Part shown: positions 46,188-55,596 of the stretch, piece after piece
Layout: every line of letters starts with the position of its first letter
Numbering within the stretch: position 1 is the first letter of the stretch
Assembly (NCBI RefSeq): GCF_006346315.1
Contig: NZ_VDMR01000002.1
Location: 434,001 to 498,000 of the forward strand
DNA from: Nocardioides litoris
Lineage (GTDB): Bacteria; Actinomycetota; Actinomycetes; Propionibacteriales; Nocardioidaceae
Length of the DNA stretch: 64,000 nt
Reading direction: 5' to 3'
Notes under the pieces: model-generated
Database searches by the model: none
What the model was told of the DNA's origin: nothing
What the model saw: the letters and a program-made list of their open reading frames with translations, nothing else
Program-made: the position numbers and the translations under genes

Positions 46188-49100
46188 TCAGCGCACCCGG
46201 ACGGTGGTCCGGGCCGTGGCCCGCTCGACGTCCGGGTTGCCCTGGTACGTCGCGGTCACCGTGCGCTGGCCCCGCGGCAGGCGGACGACGACCTTGCGCG
46301 CGACACCGGCCCGCACCGCGACGGTGCGGGAGAGGCCGCCGGGTCCGGTGATCCGGACGAAGCCGCCACCCGAGGCGCCGGTGACGCCCGGCACGGAGAG
46401 GCGGAGGGTCACCTCGACCCGGCCCTTGGCGAACCTCGGCTTGCTGGGCAGCCGCTTGGCCTTGACCGCCAGGGAGGCGGCCGCCTTGCGGACGGTGACG
46501 GTGACCGGCGAGCTGGTCGAGCCGTCGTACCCGGCGGTGGACGGCGTGAAGCGGGCCGTCAGCTGGTAGGTGCCCGGCCGCAGGCCGGGCACGGCGAGGG
46601 TGGTGGTGCCGCCGGAGGTGGGACCGCTGGCGACGACGGCCCCGTCGCGGAGCAGCTCGACGGTGCCCTCGACGGTCGCGTCGCCCGCGCCGGCGTCGGT
46701 CGTCACGGTCACCGTGGGCGCCTGCGGGAACCGCACGGTGGTGACCGGGGCGATCGTCGTGGTCGTGCTGCTCGGTGCGACCACGGCCGCACCCTCCGGG
46801 CCGGCCCAGAACAGCGCCCGGGCGGCCTGGCTCATGCCGCCCTTGGGGTAGGTGCGGAAGAACACCGAGGTGCCGAAGACGAGCGACTTGGCGCCGGTGG
46901 TGGCGTTCTCCGAGGACACGACCGCGGCCTGGCCCTTGGCGGCGTCGGGGCCGTTGGGTGCCGGGGTGGGGTTGGTCGTGGTCGGTGCCGTCTGGCGCCA
47001 GTGCCCGGCCAGGAACGGCTTGGTGGCGTCGTAGGTCTGCTCGACCTTCGTCTCCGCGCCCAGCCCGGTGAACCAGGCGGCGGGGTAGATGAACGACGTC
47101 TCCTGCGCGTACGGCGCCAGCACCGACCCGGCGGGGGTGTCGACGTCGACGATCCCGTTGCCGCTGCTGTTGCCGTTGACGGCGGTGCCGGTCAGGAGGC
47201 CGGCGGCCTTGGCGGCGTTGAAGGCGTTGGACCCGCGCCCGAGGATCGACCCGCCGCGGTCGGCGTAGGCCTTGAGCTCCTGGCGGGCCGCCTCGAGGTT
47301 CAGCCCGGCCGGGTTCTGGTTGGACGGCGCCACGTCGGCGAACGACGACCCGATCCACAGCACGTCGACCCCGGCCAGCTGCGTAGTGCCGGCGCCGGCG
47401 GCGTTGAGCTGGGCCGCGGTGACCGGCTTGAGGTCGTCGAAGCCGAGCTCGGTGAGCGAGAGCCGGTCGTCCTGGGTGCCGACGTAGGCGATCGACAGGT
47501 CGTCGAGCGGCTTGGTCGTGGCGTCGTCGAGCGCGGCCAGGTCGGCGGCGTCGGCGGTCTCGAGGTCGACGCCGTTCTCCTCCGCCGCGGCGGTGGCGGC
47601 GGCGTACCCGGCCCGGTCGACGACGACCGAGCCGTCGCCGAGCATCGAGACCTTGACGCCGTACTCGAGCAGGTCGTTGGCGACGCGGTAGTCGGAGACA
47701 CCGGCCAGGTCGAAGGTCGTGTACGACGACTCGACGGGCGCGGTGGGCGCGTCGAGCGAGGTCACCGGCTCGGTGGCCCCGATCGGGGCGTCGGTGGTCG
47801 AGCCGACCTTGTCGACGGTGGCGCCCCACAGCTTGCCGAGCGACCACGCCGAGACGTCGTACATCGAGGGGACCTTGGCCGAGATGTCCTCGCCGAGGTC
47901 GAGCAGCGCGTTGGCCAGGCCGCGCAGCGGCTGGTGCATGTCGACGACCCAGGAGCCGGCCGGGTAGGTCGTGCCGCCGATGGTCGCCGGGGCGGTCAGG
48001 CGCTGCACCTCGATGTCGTGCTTGAGCAGCTGCGCGACCAGGTCGCGGGCGTCGCTGGCCGAGCGCTGCCGGGAGCCGAGCGGCACGACGTACGCGCGGG
48101 GGAGGCTGATGGTGTCCTGGTTGTCCACGACGTCCCACAGCGACCGCCACTGCGTCGGGCCGGGCACGGCGCCGACGTCGGCGACGGTGAGCGCCTTCTT
48201 GGGCTCGCCGGCGGTGCCGCGGCGGAACGCCTCGATCTGGTTGCCGATCATCTCCTTGGCGTTGCCGGCGGTGTTCATGTAGCCGACGATGCTCTTCATC
48301 GTCTGCAGCGCGACGGCGGTGTTGGTGACCGCCCGCTCCGGCGTCTGGCGGGTGCCGTTGTTGGCGCCCCGGCCCAGCGGGAGCTCGACGGTCGCGGCGG
48401 CGGCGCCGTAGAACATCGCGTACTGCGCGGTGAAGATCGGCGGAAAGTCGTCCCAGCCGTCGGGGGTGTCGCGGTAGGGGATCTTGATGTTGCCGGTCTT
48501 GGTGGTCGTCGCCCGGCCGGTGGCGGTGTCGTAGTAGGTGTTGTCGGGGATGTCGGCCGCGACGACGTCCTTCTCGACCTTGAGGGCCAGCGCGTAGTTG
48601 TGCGGCATGATCAGGTCGTACTCGTAGTTGGAGCCGTGCGGCGGGCCGCAGGGCTCCATCTGCAGGACGCTGGTGTAGCCGTGGAAGTCGGCGGCGTAGA
48701 TCGGCTGGATGGCCTGGGCCTGCCGGATGAACGACCGGGTCTCCGGGGTCGTGTTGGTGATCATGTCGCGGTTGGGGTCGAGGCCCAGCGCGGTGGCCCG
48801 GGTGGCGTTGGTGCGGCCGTCGGGGTTGAGCGACGGGGAGAAGTAGAGCCGGTTGTTGGCCAGGATGCTGCCGACCTCGGAGATCGGCGCGGTGGCGAGG
48901 TACTCGATGTACTGCATCGCCGCGTCGGTCCCCTCCCACTCGTTGCCGTGGATGTTGTTGCTGATCCACACGGGGGTCTTGTAGCCGTTGGCCAGGGCGG
49001 TGTCGGCCTTGGCGGCGTCGGGGTCGTTCTTGATGGCGTCCTTCCAGGCCGCCTGCTGCGCGGTCTCGGCCTCGTCCTCCGCCGCGGTCAGCGTGACCAG

Positions 49101-49517
49101 GTAGAGGTCGCGTCCCTCGGTCGACTGGCCGACGACCTGCACCGAGACGCGGTCGCTCTTCGCCATCAGCTCGGTCAGGCGCGGCGCCAGGTCGGCGTGG
49201 CTGATGAGCTTTGCGGTGTAGGCCGCGTCGTCGTTGTTGGCCCGGAAGAACCGCAGCTTGGGCTGGTAGGGGTAGGACGACGGCATCTGGATCGGGTCGC
49301 CGGCGACCGCGGTCTCGGCGGCCTGGCGGACCACCTCGGCCTTGCTGGGCGGGGCGACGCGGGTGGCGGTGCCGGCGCCTCGGCCCCCGGTGGTCGGGTC
49401 GGCGGCCGGCGCCGCCGGGGCGGGCGACGACGGCTCGGCGATGGCGCTGGGTCCGGCGGCCATGGTGGCGGCGACGGCCAGGCTGGTCACGCCGATGACG
49501 GCGCGGGGTGTCCTCAC
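46188..49517 (-). CDS. Secreted M14 family zinc carboxypeptidase with C-terminal Ig-like module
   Basis: A 1,109-residue exported protein. Signal peptide RAVIGVTSLAVAATMAAGPSAIAEP, then an M14 carboxypeptidase domain: zinc ligands His and Glu in WISNNIHGNEWEG and the later His in IYAADFHGYTSV, substrate Arg/Asn in LNPDGRTNATRA and the catalytic Glu probably in AAAATVELPLGRG. A long middle region (about residues 430-850) with a GATase-like look (LWIGSSFADVAPSN) follows, then an Ig-like domain near VTVTTDAGAGDATVEGTVELLRDG and a basic end. GTG 49517 is preferred over 49580. Probably degrades extracellular peptides or cell-wall material. Confidence 0.92.
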   Translation of the reverse strand: MRTPRAVIGVTSLAVAATMAAGPSAIAEPSSPAPAAPAADPTTGGRGAGTATRVAPPSKAEVVRQAAETAVAGDPIQMPSSYPYQPKLRFFRANNDDAAYTAKLISHADLAPRLTELMAKSDRVSVQVVGQSTEGRDLYLVTLTAAEDEAETAQQAAWKDAIKNDPDAAKADTALANGYKTPVWISNNIHGNEWEGTDAAMQYIEYLATAPISEVGSILANNRLYFSPSLNPDGRTNATRATALGLDPNRDMITNTTPETRSFIRQAQAIQPIYAADFHGYTSVLQMEPCGPPHGSNYEYDLIMPHNYALALKVEKDVVAADIPDNTYYDTATGRATTTKTGNIKIPYRDTPDGWDDFPPIFTAQYAMFYGAAAATVELPLGRGANNGTRQTPERAVTNTAVALQTMKSIVGYMNTAGNAKEMIGNQIEAFRRGTAGEPKKALTVADVGAVPGPTQWRSLWDVVDNQDTISLPRAYVVPLGSRQRSASDARDLVAQLLKHDIEVQRLTAPATIGGTTYPAGSWVVDMHQPLRGLANALLDLGEDISAKVPSMYDVSAWSLGKLWGATVDKVGSTTDAPIGATEPVTSLDAPTAPVESSYTTFDLAGVSDYRVANDLLEYGVKVSMLGDGSVVVDRAGYAAATAAAEENGVDLETADAADLAALDDATTKPLDDLSIAYVGTQDDRLSLTELGFDDLKPVTAAQLNAAGAGTTQLAGVDVLWIGSSFADVAPSNQNPAGLNLEAARQELKAYADRGGSILGRGSNAFNAAKAAGLLTGTAVNGNSSGNGIVDVDTPAGSVLAPYAQETSFIYPAAWFTGLGAETKVEQTYDATKPFLAGHWRQTAPTTTNPTPAPNGPDAAKGQAAVVSSENATTGAKSLVFGTSVFFRTYPKGGMSQAARALFWAGPEGAAVVAPSSTTTTIAPVTTVRFPQAPTVTVTTDAGAGDATVEGTVELLRDGAVVASGPTSGGTTTLAVPGLRPGTYQLTARFTPSTAGYDGSTSSPVTVTVRKAAASLAVKAKRLPSKPRFAKGRVEVTLRLSVPGVTGASGGGFVRITGPGGLSRTVAVRAGVARKVVVRLPRGQRTVTATYQGNPDVERATARTTVRVR

Positions 49518-49676
49518 GGGGGCTCGATTCTGTGCGCGGGTTGCGAGAGGGGGCCGGGCGGAGCCCGGTGGCGCACACATTGCCTGACAATCACCACGGG
49601 CGACAGCAGTTCCCGCGGTGCTTTTACATGTCGTTCACACAGAAGTCCGGGCCCCGCGTCGTGGTAGGACGTCGCG

Positions 49677-50270
49677 ATGACCGTCGTCGCGTTCGAGACG
49701 CACCCCGTCACTCCCGACCGGTTCGACGACTTCGCCGACGTGGTCAACCCCCGCCGCCGGGCCACCCACTGCTGGTGCCTGTCCCACCGCCTCACCGCGG
49801 GGGAGATCGAGGAGCTCGGGCAGGGCAGCCGCGAGCGCGCCGCTCGGGCGCTGGGCCACCGGCGCCACCCGCCCGGTGTCGTTGGGTACGCCGACGGGGT
49901 GCCGGTCGGCTGGTGCAGCCTGGGGCCACGGGCCGACAACAGCCGGCTCGTCCGGTCGACGGTGATCCGGCCCCTCGACGACGTGCCGGTGTGGAGCATC
50001 GTCTGCGTCGTGGTGCGCGGCGGGCACCGCCGCCGCGGGCACACCACGCCGCTCATCGAGGGTGCGGTCGCCTGGGCGGCCTCGCGGGGCGCGCCCGTCG
50101 TCGAGGCCTACCCGGTCGACGTGGGCGACGACGAGCGCATCGACACCACGATGGCCTTCGTCGGCACCCGGGCCATGTTCGCGCGGGCCGGGTTCGAGGT
50201 CGTCGGCACCACCGACGCCACCGGCAGCGGGCGGCCGAGGATCGTCATGCGCCGCGCGACTCAGGGCTGA
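49677..50270 (+). CDS. GNAT family N-acetyltransferase
   Basis: A 197-residue acetyltransferase. The acetyl-CoA-binding segment is VWSIVCVVVRGGHRRRGHTTPLIEGAVAWAASRGAPVVEAYPVD, with the R/Q-x-x-G-x-G/A-like loop GHRRRGHT. The N-terminus has the distinctive THCWCLSHRL seen in a subgroup of actinobacterial GNATs. Substrate unknown. Its 3' end overlaps the convergent lipoprotein gene by 10 nt. Confidence 0.9.
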   Translation: MTVVAFETHPVTPDRFDDFADVVNPRRRATHCWCLSHRLTAGEIEELGQGSRERAARALGHRRHPPGVVGYADGVPVGWCSLGPRADNSRLVRSTVIRPLDDVPVWSIVCVVVRGGHRRRGHTTPLIEGAVAWAASRGAPVVEAYPVDVGDDERIDTTMAFVGTRAMFARAGFEVVGTTDATGSGRPRIVMRRATQG

Positions 50271-50947
50271 CGGGTGGTGCCGGGCGGGACCGGCGCCTCC
50301 GAGCGCGGCTGCAGCCGGCGCAGCGACTCCCACCACTGCGGCGCCGAGGCGGCGCCGAGCACGACCCGCACCGGCGCGACGTCGGCGGCCGGGTCGTCGG
50401 CCTCGAACAGGTAGACGCCGGGGTAGCCGACGACCTCGGCGGACGACCCGGCCCCGAACCTGACCACCACGTCGCCGATCCGGCCGCGGTCGACGGACCT
50501 GCCGTCGCCGTACACCGGAGCGCTGACGGCAAGGGGCTCGACGACGCGCCAGGTCGTGCCGACCGCGGCGACGGTGAACGAGCCGCCGCCGGTCAGGCCG
50601 TCGAGGGTCCAGGACGCGTCGATCCGGTAGGCGTCGGCGCGGGCGCGGCCGGGGGTGCCGTCGACGGGGCCCGCGACCGTCGCCCACGGGTCGGTGATCG
50701 CCACCTCCGCCGAGGCCAGCTGGCTGGCCACCTGGGCGCCCCCGAGCGAGGTGCCACCCCCGCCGGAGGTCAGGGCCTTCGCGGCCTCGGGGTCGCGGTC
50801 CGCGATGGCGTCGAGGTAGTCGCGCGCGACGGCGAGCGCAGCGGCGCGGTCGTCCTGCGCGCCGTCGTCCTCGGCACACGCGGAGAGCGGCAGCAGGGCG
50901 GCGAGGGCGGCGGCCGCGGCCACCAGGCGACGTGGGGTCGGGGTCAC
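50261..50947 (-). CDS. Hypothetical lipoprotein, last gene of the RiPP operon
   Basis: A 228-residue predicted lipoprotein with lipobox LPLSAC. The N-terminal folded part (AALAVARDYLDAIADRDPEAAKALTSG) looks like the first helix of an NTF2-like domain; it continues with beta-strands (AYRIDASWTLDGLTGGGSFTVAAVGTTWRVVEP) and ends with VGYPGVYLFEADDP. Its GTG overlaps the stop of the previous gene. The helix is similar in pattern to AVDAARRYADLLARGDADAAAEVW of that gene, so the two may be distant paralogues. Function unknown; a surface or immunity role is only a guess. Confidence 0.8.
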   Translation of the reverse strand: MTPTPRRLVAAAAALAALLPLSACAEDDGAQDDRAAALAVARDYLDAIADRDPEAAKALTSGGGGTSLGGAQVASQLASAEVAITDPWATVAGPVDGTPGRARADAYRIDASWTLDGLTGGGSFTVAAVGTTWRVVEPLAVSAPVYGDGRSVDRGRIGDVVVRFGAGSSAEVVGYPGVYLFEADDPAADVAPVRVVLGAASAPQWWESLRRLQPRSEAPVPPGTTRQP

Positions 50948-51969
50948 GGGCGGGCCTCCTCGAGCACGATGTCGGTCGGGTAGACGTTCCAGGACTGGTT
51001 GTCCACGACGGTGCGGGCGGTGCCGTCGAAGGGCACGTCCTGGACCCCGCGCGGCCCGGCCAGCCGGAGGACGCCCCCGGTGATGGTGATGCCGTCGGCC
51101 CCGACCTCGACGGAGGGGGCGCGGACCAGCCCTCGCCACCAGTCCTGGCTGGCGTAGGGCTGGATGCCGCGGTCCTCGGCGAGGTCCTCGGCCGGGCAGA
51201 GGTCGACGCCGGAGGCGCAGCCGCGGATCTCGTCGAACACCGACCGCCGCAGCCACGCCTGCGCCTTCGCCGTGGGGGCCAGCTGCGTCGTCGGCGGCTC
51301 GACGGGGTCACCGGCGGTGACCGTCACCTCGGCGTCGGGTCCGGCGAACCACGGGTCGAGCCGTCGCTGCACCGGGTACGTCGCCGGGTAGAGCGGCTGG
51401 ACCTGCTCGTCGGTGCTGGGGCCGAGGTAGCCCGGCCGGCGCTCGATGCGGGTGCCGGCGACGTAGGCGTCGGTGGACGGGTCGATCGAGCCCGCGCTGC
51501 CCCAGTCGACGGACCCGACGAGCGGAGCGACCACGACCCAGTCGCCGACGCCGGTGCCGGACAGGTCGGAGGGGCGGGCGAGCACCACCGTGCCGGTGTG
51601 CTCCTCCTCGCCGAGCCGGTAGCGGACCTCGACGCCGGTGGGGTCGACGAGCCCGAGGTCGTAGGGCACCTCGGCGACGTCGTCGGCCGCCCGCGCGTCG
51701 CCGACCGAGACGACCTCGAGGTGCTCGGTGGCCTCCGGCAGCAGCCGGCTCGCCTCGCGCAGCGCCCCCGGCTCGCCGGTGACGGTCATCGCCCAGACCT
51801 CGGCGGCGGCGTCGGCGTCGCCCCGGGCCAGGAGGTCGGCGTAGCGACGGGCGGCGTCGACCGCCCGGTCGTCGCGCACCACCAGGGGGCGGACGAACCA
51901 GGCGACGGCCGCGAGCACCAGGACCGCGACGAGCGCGGTGGCGATCAGGGGGAGGCGGCGTCGGAGCAC
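50944..51969 (-). CDS. Hypothetical membrane-anchored extracellular protein
   Basis: A 341-residue protein with a single N-terminal membrane helix (LIATALVAVLVLAAVAWFV) and an extracytoplasmic domain. An NTF2-like helix opens the domain (AVDAARRYADLLARGDADAAAEVW); later parts contain two cysteines (RGCASGVDLCPAED), suggesting a disulfide. The gene starts 25 nt inside the MFS gene's 3' end and its stop overlaps the next lipoprotein gene (GTGA), so it belongs to the YcaO operon. Not recognised. Confidence 0.8.
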   Translation of the reverse strand: MLRRRLPLIATALVAVLVLAAVAWFVRPLVVRDDRAVDAARRYADLLARGDADAAAEVWAMTVTGEPGALREASRLLPEATEHLEVVSVGDARAADDVAEVPYDLGLVDPTGVEVRYRLGEEEHTGTVVLARPSDLSGTGVGDWVVVAPLVGSVDWGSAGSIDPSTDAYVAGTRIERRPGYLGPSTDEQVQPLYPATYPVQRRLDPWFAGPDAEVTVTAGDPVEPPTTQLAPTAKAQAWLRRSVFDEIRGCASGVDLCPAEDLAEDRGIQPYASQDWWRGLVRAPSVEVGADGITITGGVLRLAGPRGVQDVPFDGTARTVVDNQSWNVYPTDIVLEEARP

Positions 51970-53264
51970 GACGGGGACGGTGCCCCCGGAGCCTCCGGCT
52001 CAACCGCAGCCCCCGTCGCCTGTCGGCGCAGGTCGTCCAGCCGCGGGAACCGGGGTACGCCGGCCAGCACCGCCCCGACCAGGCTGGCCGCCAGGCCGAG
52101 CGCGGCGACCCGCAGCGCCCACTCGGTGCCGGCCAGCCCGGCCACGACGCCGCCCAGCGCCGCACCGAGCGGGCTGCCGCCCCAGGCGATGAGCCGGGCG
52201 GTCGTGCCGACCCGCGACTGCAGGTGGTCGGGCGTGACGACCTGGCGGGTGACGATGCCGTTGACGACGAGGCTGGTGGCCGCGAAGTTGAGCACCACCA
52301 GCAGCGGCAGGGCCGCGGCCACCGACCCGGCGAACGACAGGCCGAGCACACAGGCCAGCGCGACGGCGTACCCGGTGGTGGTGATGAGCCCGACGCCCAG
52401 CCGCTGCTGCAGCCGCGGCAGCGACAGGCTGGCGGCGAAGGTGCCGAGCGCGCCCGCGGCGAACAACCAGCCCAGGGCGGGGGAGTCGGAGGCCAGTCCG
52501 AGCTGCTCGACGCCGACGACGACCAGCAGGCCGGCCACCGCGCCGCCGGCCAGGCTGTTGCCGGCGCCGAGGACGGTCAGCCAGCGCACCACCGGGACCG
52601 ACCAGAGGTAGCGCAGTCCCTCCCCGACCTCGGCGCGCAGCCGGCGATCGGCCCCCGGGGCGGCGGTGGTCTCGCTGCCCGGCCAGCGCAACCGGGCCAG
52701 GACCGCGGCCGAGGCCAGGTAGGCCAGGCCGTCGAGGCCGAGCACGAGGGCGGGCGAGGTGACCGTGACCAGCACGCCGCTGACCAGCGGCCCGACCAGC
52801 CCGATCGCGGTGCCGACGGTGACCAGCACCGAGGTCGCCGAGGCCACCCGCTCGCGGCCGACCATCTGCGGCACGACCCCGAAGGTCGCGGCGTCGGCGA
52901 AGACGAACGCCGTCGAGACCGTCGTGGCCACCACCGCCAGCTGGGCGAAGGTCAGCGCGCCGAGCGCGTCCGCGAGCGGCACCGTCAGCAGGGCGAGACC
53001 GCTCACCGCGGCCGAGGTGACCATCACGCGTCGCCGGTGCCAACGGTCGACCAGCGCGCCCGCGGGCAGTCCCACCACGACGTACGGCGCGGTCTCGAGC
53101 GCCGCGACGGCCGCGGTCAGGGCGGCGCTGCCGGTGAGCCGGTAGACCAGCACGGGCAGGGCGACGAGGGTGAGCGCGTTGCCCGCCATCGCGACCGTGC
53201 GGGCGGCCAGGAAGCGGCGGTAGGTCGGGTCGGCGAGCGCCGAGTCGGGGCCCTGGTCCTTCAC
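51945..53264 (-). CDS. MFS transporter, putative RiPP/metallophore exporter
   Basis: A 439-residue permease with 12 predicted helices, of the EntS/MFS_3 type. The start is FLAARTVAMAGNALTLVALPVLVYRLTG, with motif A-like GALVDRWHRRRVM between helices 2 and 3, and the second-half FAASLSLPRLQQRLG. EntS-type members export siderophores. The GTG at 53264 overlaps the YcaO stop by 4 nt, so it is made with the modification enzyme and probably secretes the peptide product. Confidence 0.9.
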   Translation of the reverse strand: MKDQGPDSALADPTYRRFLAARTVAMAGNALTLVALPVLVYRLTGSAALTAAVAALETAPYVVVGLPAGALVDRWHRRRVMVTSAAVSGLALLTVPLADALGALTFAQLAVVATTVSTAFVFADAATFGVVPQMVGRERVASATSVLVTVGTAIGLVGPLVSGVLVTVTSPALVLGLDGLAYLASAAVLARLRWPGSETTAAPGADRRLRAEVGEGLRYLWSVPVVRWLTVLGAGNSLAGGAVAGLLVVVGVEQLGLASDSPALGWLFAAGALGTFAASLSLPRLQQRLGVGLITTTGYAVALACVLGLSFAGSVAAALPLLVVLNFAATSLVVNGIVTRQVVTPDHLQSRVGTTARLIAWGGSPLGAALGGVVAGLAGTEWALRVAALGLAASLVGAVLAGVPRFPRLDDLRRQATGAAVEPEAPGAPSPSCSDAASP

Positions 53265-54616
53265 AGGCTGGGCGGGGGCAGCAGGAGGAGGGACTCCGGG
53301 GTCGGCGGCCGCCCGCCGACCTCGGTCCAGCGGGGCAGGCCGTAGTAGGGGAACGCCGCCGGGGCGTTGGGCACCAGCCCGGTCGCGCAGACCCGGGCGA
53401 CCCGTAGCGGGGTGAGGGCCACGTCGGGCGTCGTGAGGTCGCAGACCACGACCTCGTGGCCGGCCGCGGCCAGCGCGGCGTGCAGCCCGGCCTCGGTGCC
53501 GACCGGGAGCGCGTCGAGGGCGACGGTGGTCGCCGGCGCGGTGAACCGCGGCAGCAGGCGTCGCTGCACCTCGGGGTCGAGCCACACCTGGGCCTGCGCG
53601 CCGAGGTCGCGCACCCGCTCCTGCCGAGGGCCGGCCACGGCGAGGTAGTCGCGGTCGGGCCGGTGCGGCAGGTAGAGCCCCTCGGACAGCACCCCCTCGG
53701 CGATCGCGCCGAAGACCCACCCGTCGGGCTCGAGCAGGCCCTGGGTGAACACCCAGCTGTGCACGGCCTCCAGCACGGCCTTGCGCGCGGTCTCGGCCGG
53801 GTCGAGCTTGGCCGAGAACCCGCCCGCGACGATCCCGGTCCGGCGGTCGTGCACGACGGCGGCGACCACCGGGACGGCGTACCAGGAGGGGAGGGCCAGG
53901 AGGTGCACCTCGAGCCGAGCCCGGCCCTCGTCGTCGAGGAGGTCGTCGAGCAGGCCGGGCACGGAGCCGGCGTCGAGGCCGGGGGCGTCGAGGCCGAGGT
54001 GCCACCACAGCGACAGCGCGTCGCGCTCGACCAGCTCGAGCAGGCCGCGGCGGGCGGCGTCGGCGAGGCCCTGGCCGGTGGCGATGCCGGCGTAGTTGAC
54101 GTGGTGCAGCCAGGGGTCGGTGCGCCGCGCGCCGGTGCGCCAGTTGAGGTGGGCCCACGAGGCGGGCACGAGCACGGCCTCGCCATGGGGGGCCGAGCGG
54201 CCCTCGGTCCAGGCGATCTCGACGTCGTCGGTGAACCGGGCGAAGGGGAAGCCCGGCTGGTCGTGCTGCCAGTCGGCGAAGAACCGCAGGTCGTCGGGCC
54301 CGAGCACCCGGCGCCCCTCGGCGGCGAGCTCGCGGGCGGTGGCGCGGCGCAGGCCGCCGGGCACGTGGTTGCCGCAGTAGCGCTCGACGGCCTCGCCGAT
54401 CGCGGCGATCCGGGCGCCGGGGAGGTCGCCGAACGTGGTGCCGAGCGAGACCCGGTCGCTGGGCCAGTTGCCGTGCACGCGGGAGTCGGCGACCTCGGCG
54501 GTCAGCCCGACGTACGACGCGGGCAGGCCGGGCACCCGGTCGACCGGGTGCAGGCCGAGCACGACGCCGAGCTCGGGGTCGACGAGGTGGTCGACGGGCA
54601 GCGTGGCCACGGTCAT
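53261..54616 (-). CDS. YcaO-domain cyclodehydratase
   Basis: A 451-residue ATP-dependent enzyme. YcaO motifs: SLGTTFGDLPGARIAAIGEAVERYCG (the Glu/Arg-rich ATP/Mg site) and GLADAARRGLLELVERDALSLWWH. The C-terminus is proline-rich and ends PTPESLLLLPPPSL, reminiscent of the PxPxP tails of azoline-forming cyclodehydratases. With the leader-binding partner two genes upstream it should convert Ser/Thr (no Cys in the candidate substrate) to azolines. ATG 54616 overlaps the hydrolase stop (ATGA); the stop overlaps the MFS start. Confidence 0.93.
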   Translation of the reverse strand: MTVATLPVDHLVDPELGVVLGLHPVDRVPGLPASYVGLTAEVADSRVHGNWPSDRVSLGTTFGDLPGARIAAIGEAVERYCGNHVPGGLRRATARELAAEGRRVLGPDDLRFFADWQHDQPGFPFARFTDDVEIAWTEGRSAPHGEAVLVPASWAHLNWRTGARRTDPWLHHVNYAGIATGQGLADAARRGLLELVERDALSLWWHLGLDAPGLDAGSVPGLLDDLLDDEGRARLEVHLLALPSWYAVPVVAAVVHDRRTGIVAGGFSAKLDPAETARKAVLEAVHSWVFTQGLLEPDGWVFGAIAEGVLSEGLYLPHRPDRDYLAVAGPRQERVRDLGAQAQVWLDPEVQRRLLPRFTAPATTVALDALPVGTEAGLHAALAAAGHEVVVCDLTTPDVALTPLRVARVCATGLVPNAPAAFPYYGLPRWTEVGGRPPTPESLLLLPPPSL

Positions 54617-55596
54617 GCGATCTCCAGGCGGTGCTCGGGGACCCGGCGGGCCGGGTGGCCGGCGCGGGCACAGCGGGGGAAGTCGTCGGTGGCCAGGTGC
54701 ACGTCGAACGGTCCGGGGTCGAGCACCGGACCGAGCTCGACCCGCCCGCCGCGGGCCGCGCCGTGGGCGACCTCGACGCCGTCGGCGCGGCGGCGCAGAG
54801 AGGCGCACCACTGGTCGGTCGGACGGGCGCCGTCGACGTGGACGACGGCGAGCGGCGGACGGGTGCCGTCGTCGGGCGGGGTGCCGGCGAGCACGGCGTC
54901 GAGCCAGGCCAGCACCCGGCCGGCCCGACGGGCGCCGGTGAGCCCGTGGTCCCAGGGGCCGAGGGCGAGGCGGGCCGGACCGCCCCAGGCCGACCACAGG
55001 TCGACGGTGTCGTGGCCGAAGTGGTCGGCCGCGCCGCCGATCGCGAGGAGCGGGGTGCGGAGCGCGCCGACCTCCGCGGCGCGGTCGGCGTCGCGGCGGC
55101 GGGCGGTGACCACGTCGGCCCAGGGGCGGCGGACGTCGTGGGCCAGCCACCACCCCAACCGGGAGGCCAGCTGCAGCACGCCGCCGCGGGTGCGGGCGGT
55201 CTCGCCGAGCCCGAGGGCCGGGACCATGACGACGACCCCCTCGGGTGCGTCGGGTCCCGGGCCGACGGCGGTCGCGGTCGCGAGGGCCGCGTGGGCGCCG
55301 TACGACGTGCCGAGGAGGACGACCGGGGCGTCGACCCGGTCGCGCACCCAGCGCAGCAGGGTCGGGCCGTCGTCGGTCGCGGCCTCGGCGTACGGGTGGA
55401 AGGCGCCGGGTGACCCGTGCCGCCCGCGCACGTCCTGCACGACCAGCCCGACGCCGTGGTCCGCCCAGCCGGCGGCCTCGGCGACGCGGGCGGCGGCGCC
55501 GTACGGCGTGCGCTCGACGAGCACGGCGCGCGGCTGCTCGGGGAGCCAGGCGCGGGTGGCCAGGCCGCCGACCGTGGCGGCACCGCGGGACGTCAC
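54613..55596 (-). CDS. CocE/NonD family alpha/beta hydrolase
   Basis: A 327-residue serine hydrolase of the X-prolyl dipeptidyl-peptidase/cocaine-esterase type. It has VLVERTPYGAAAR near the start, the oxyanion-side VQDVRGRHGSPGAF, nucleophile elbow LLGTSYGAHAAL (Ser), acid in AIGGAADHFGHD and His in LGPWDHGLTG; the jelly-roll C-terminal domain is short. Start GTG and stop both overlap neighbours in the YcaO operon, so leader removal, product trimming or hydrolysis of the RiPP is plausible but not shown. Confidence 0.88.
   Translation of the reverse strand: MTSRGAATVGGLATRAWLPEQPRAVLVERTPYGAAARVAEAAGWADHGVGLVVQDVRGRHGSPGAFHPYAEAATDDGPTLLRWVRDRVDAPVVLLGTSYGAHAALATATAVGPGPDAPEGVVVMVPALGLGETARTRGGVLQLASRLGWWLAHDVRRPWADVVTARRRDADRAAEVGALRTPLLAIGGAADHFGHDTVDLWSAWGGPARLALGPWDHGLTGARRAGRVLAWLDAVLAGTPPDDGTRPPLAVVHVDGARPTDQWCASLRRRADGVEVAHGAARGGRVELGPVLDPGPFDVHLATDDFPRCARAGHPARRVPEHRLEIA

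Noticed and set aside
47001..49667. A plus-strand open frame of 888 codons
   Set aside because: Antisense to the M14 carboxypeptidase, Val/Gly/Arg-rich, no domain.
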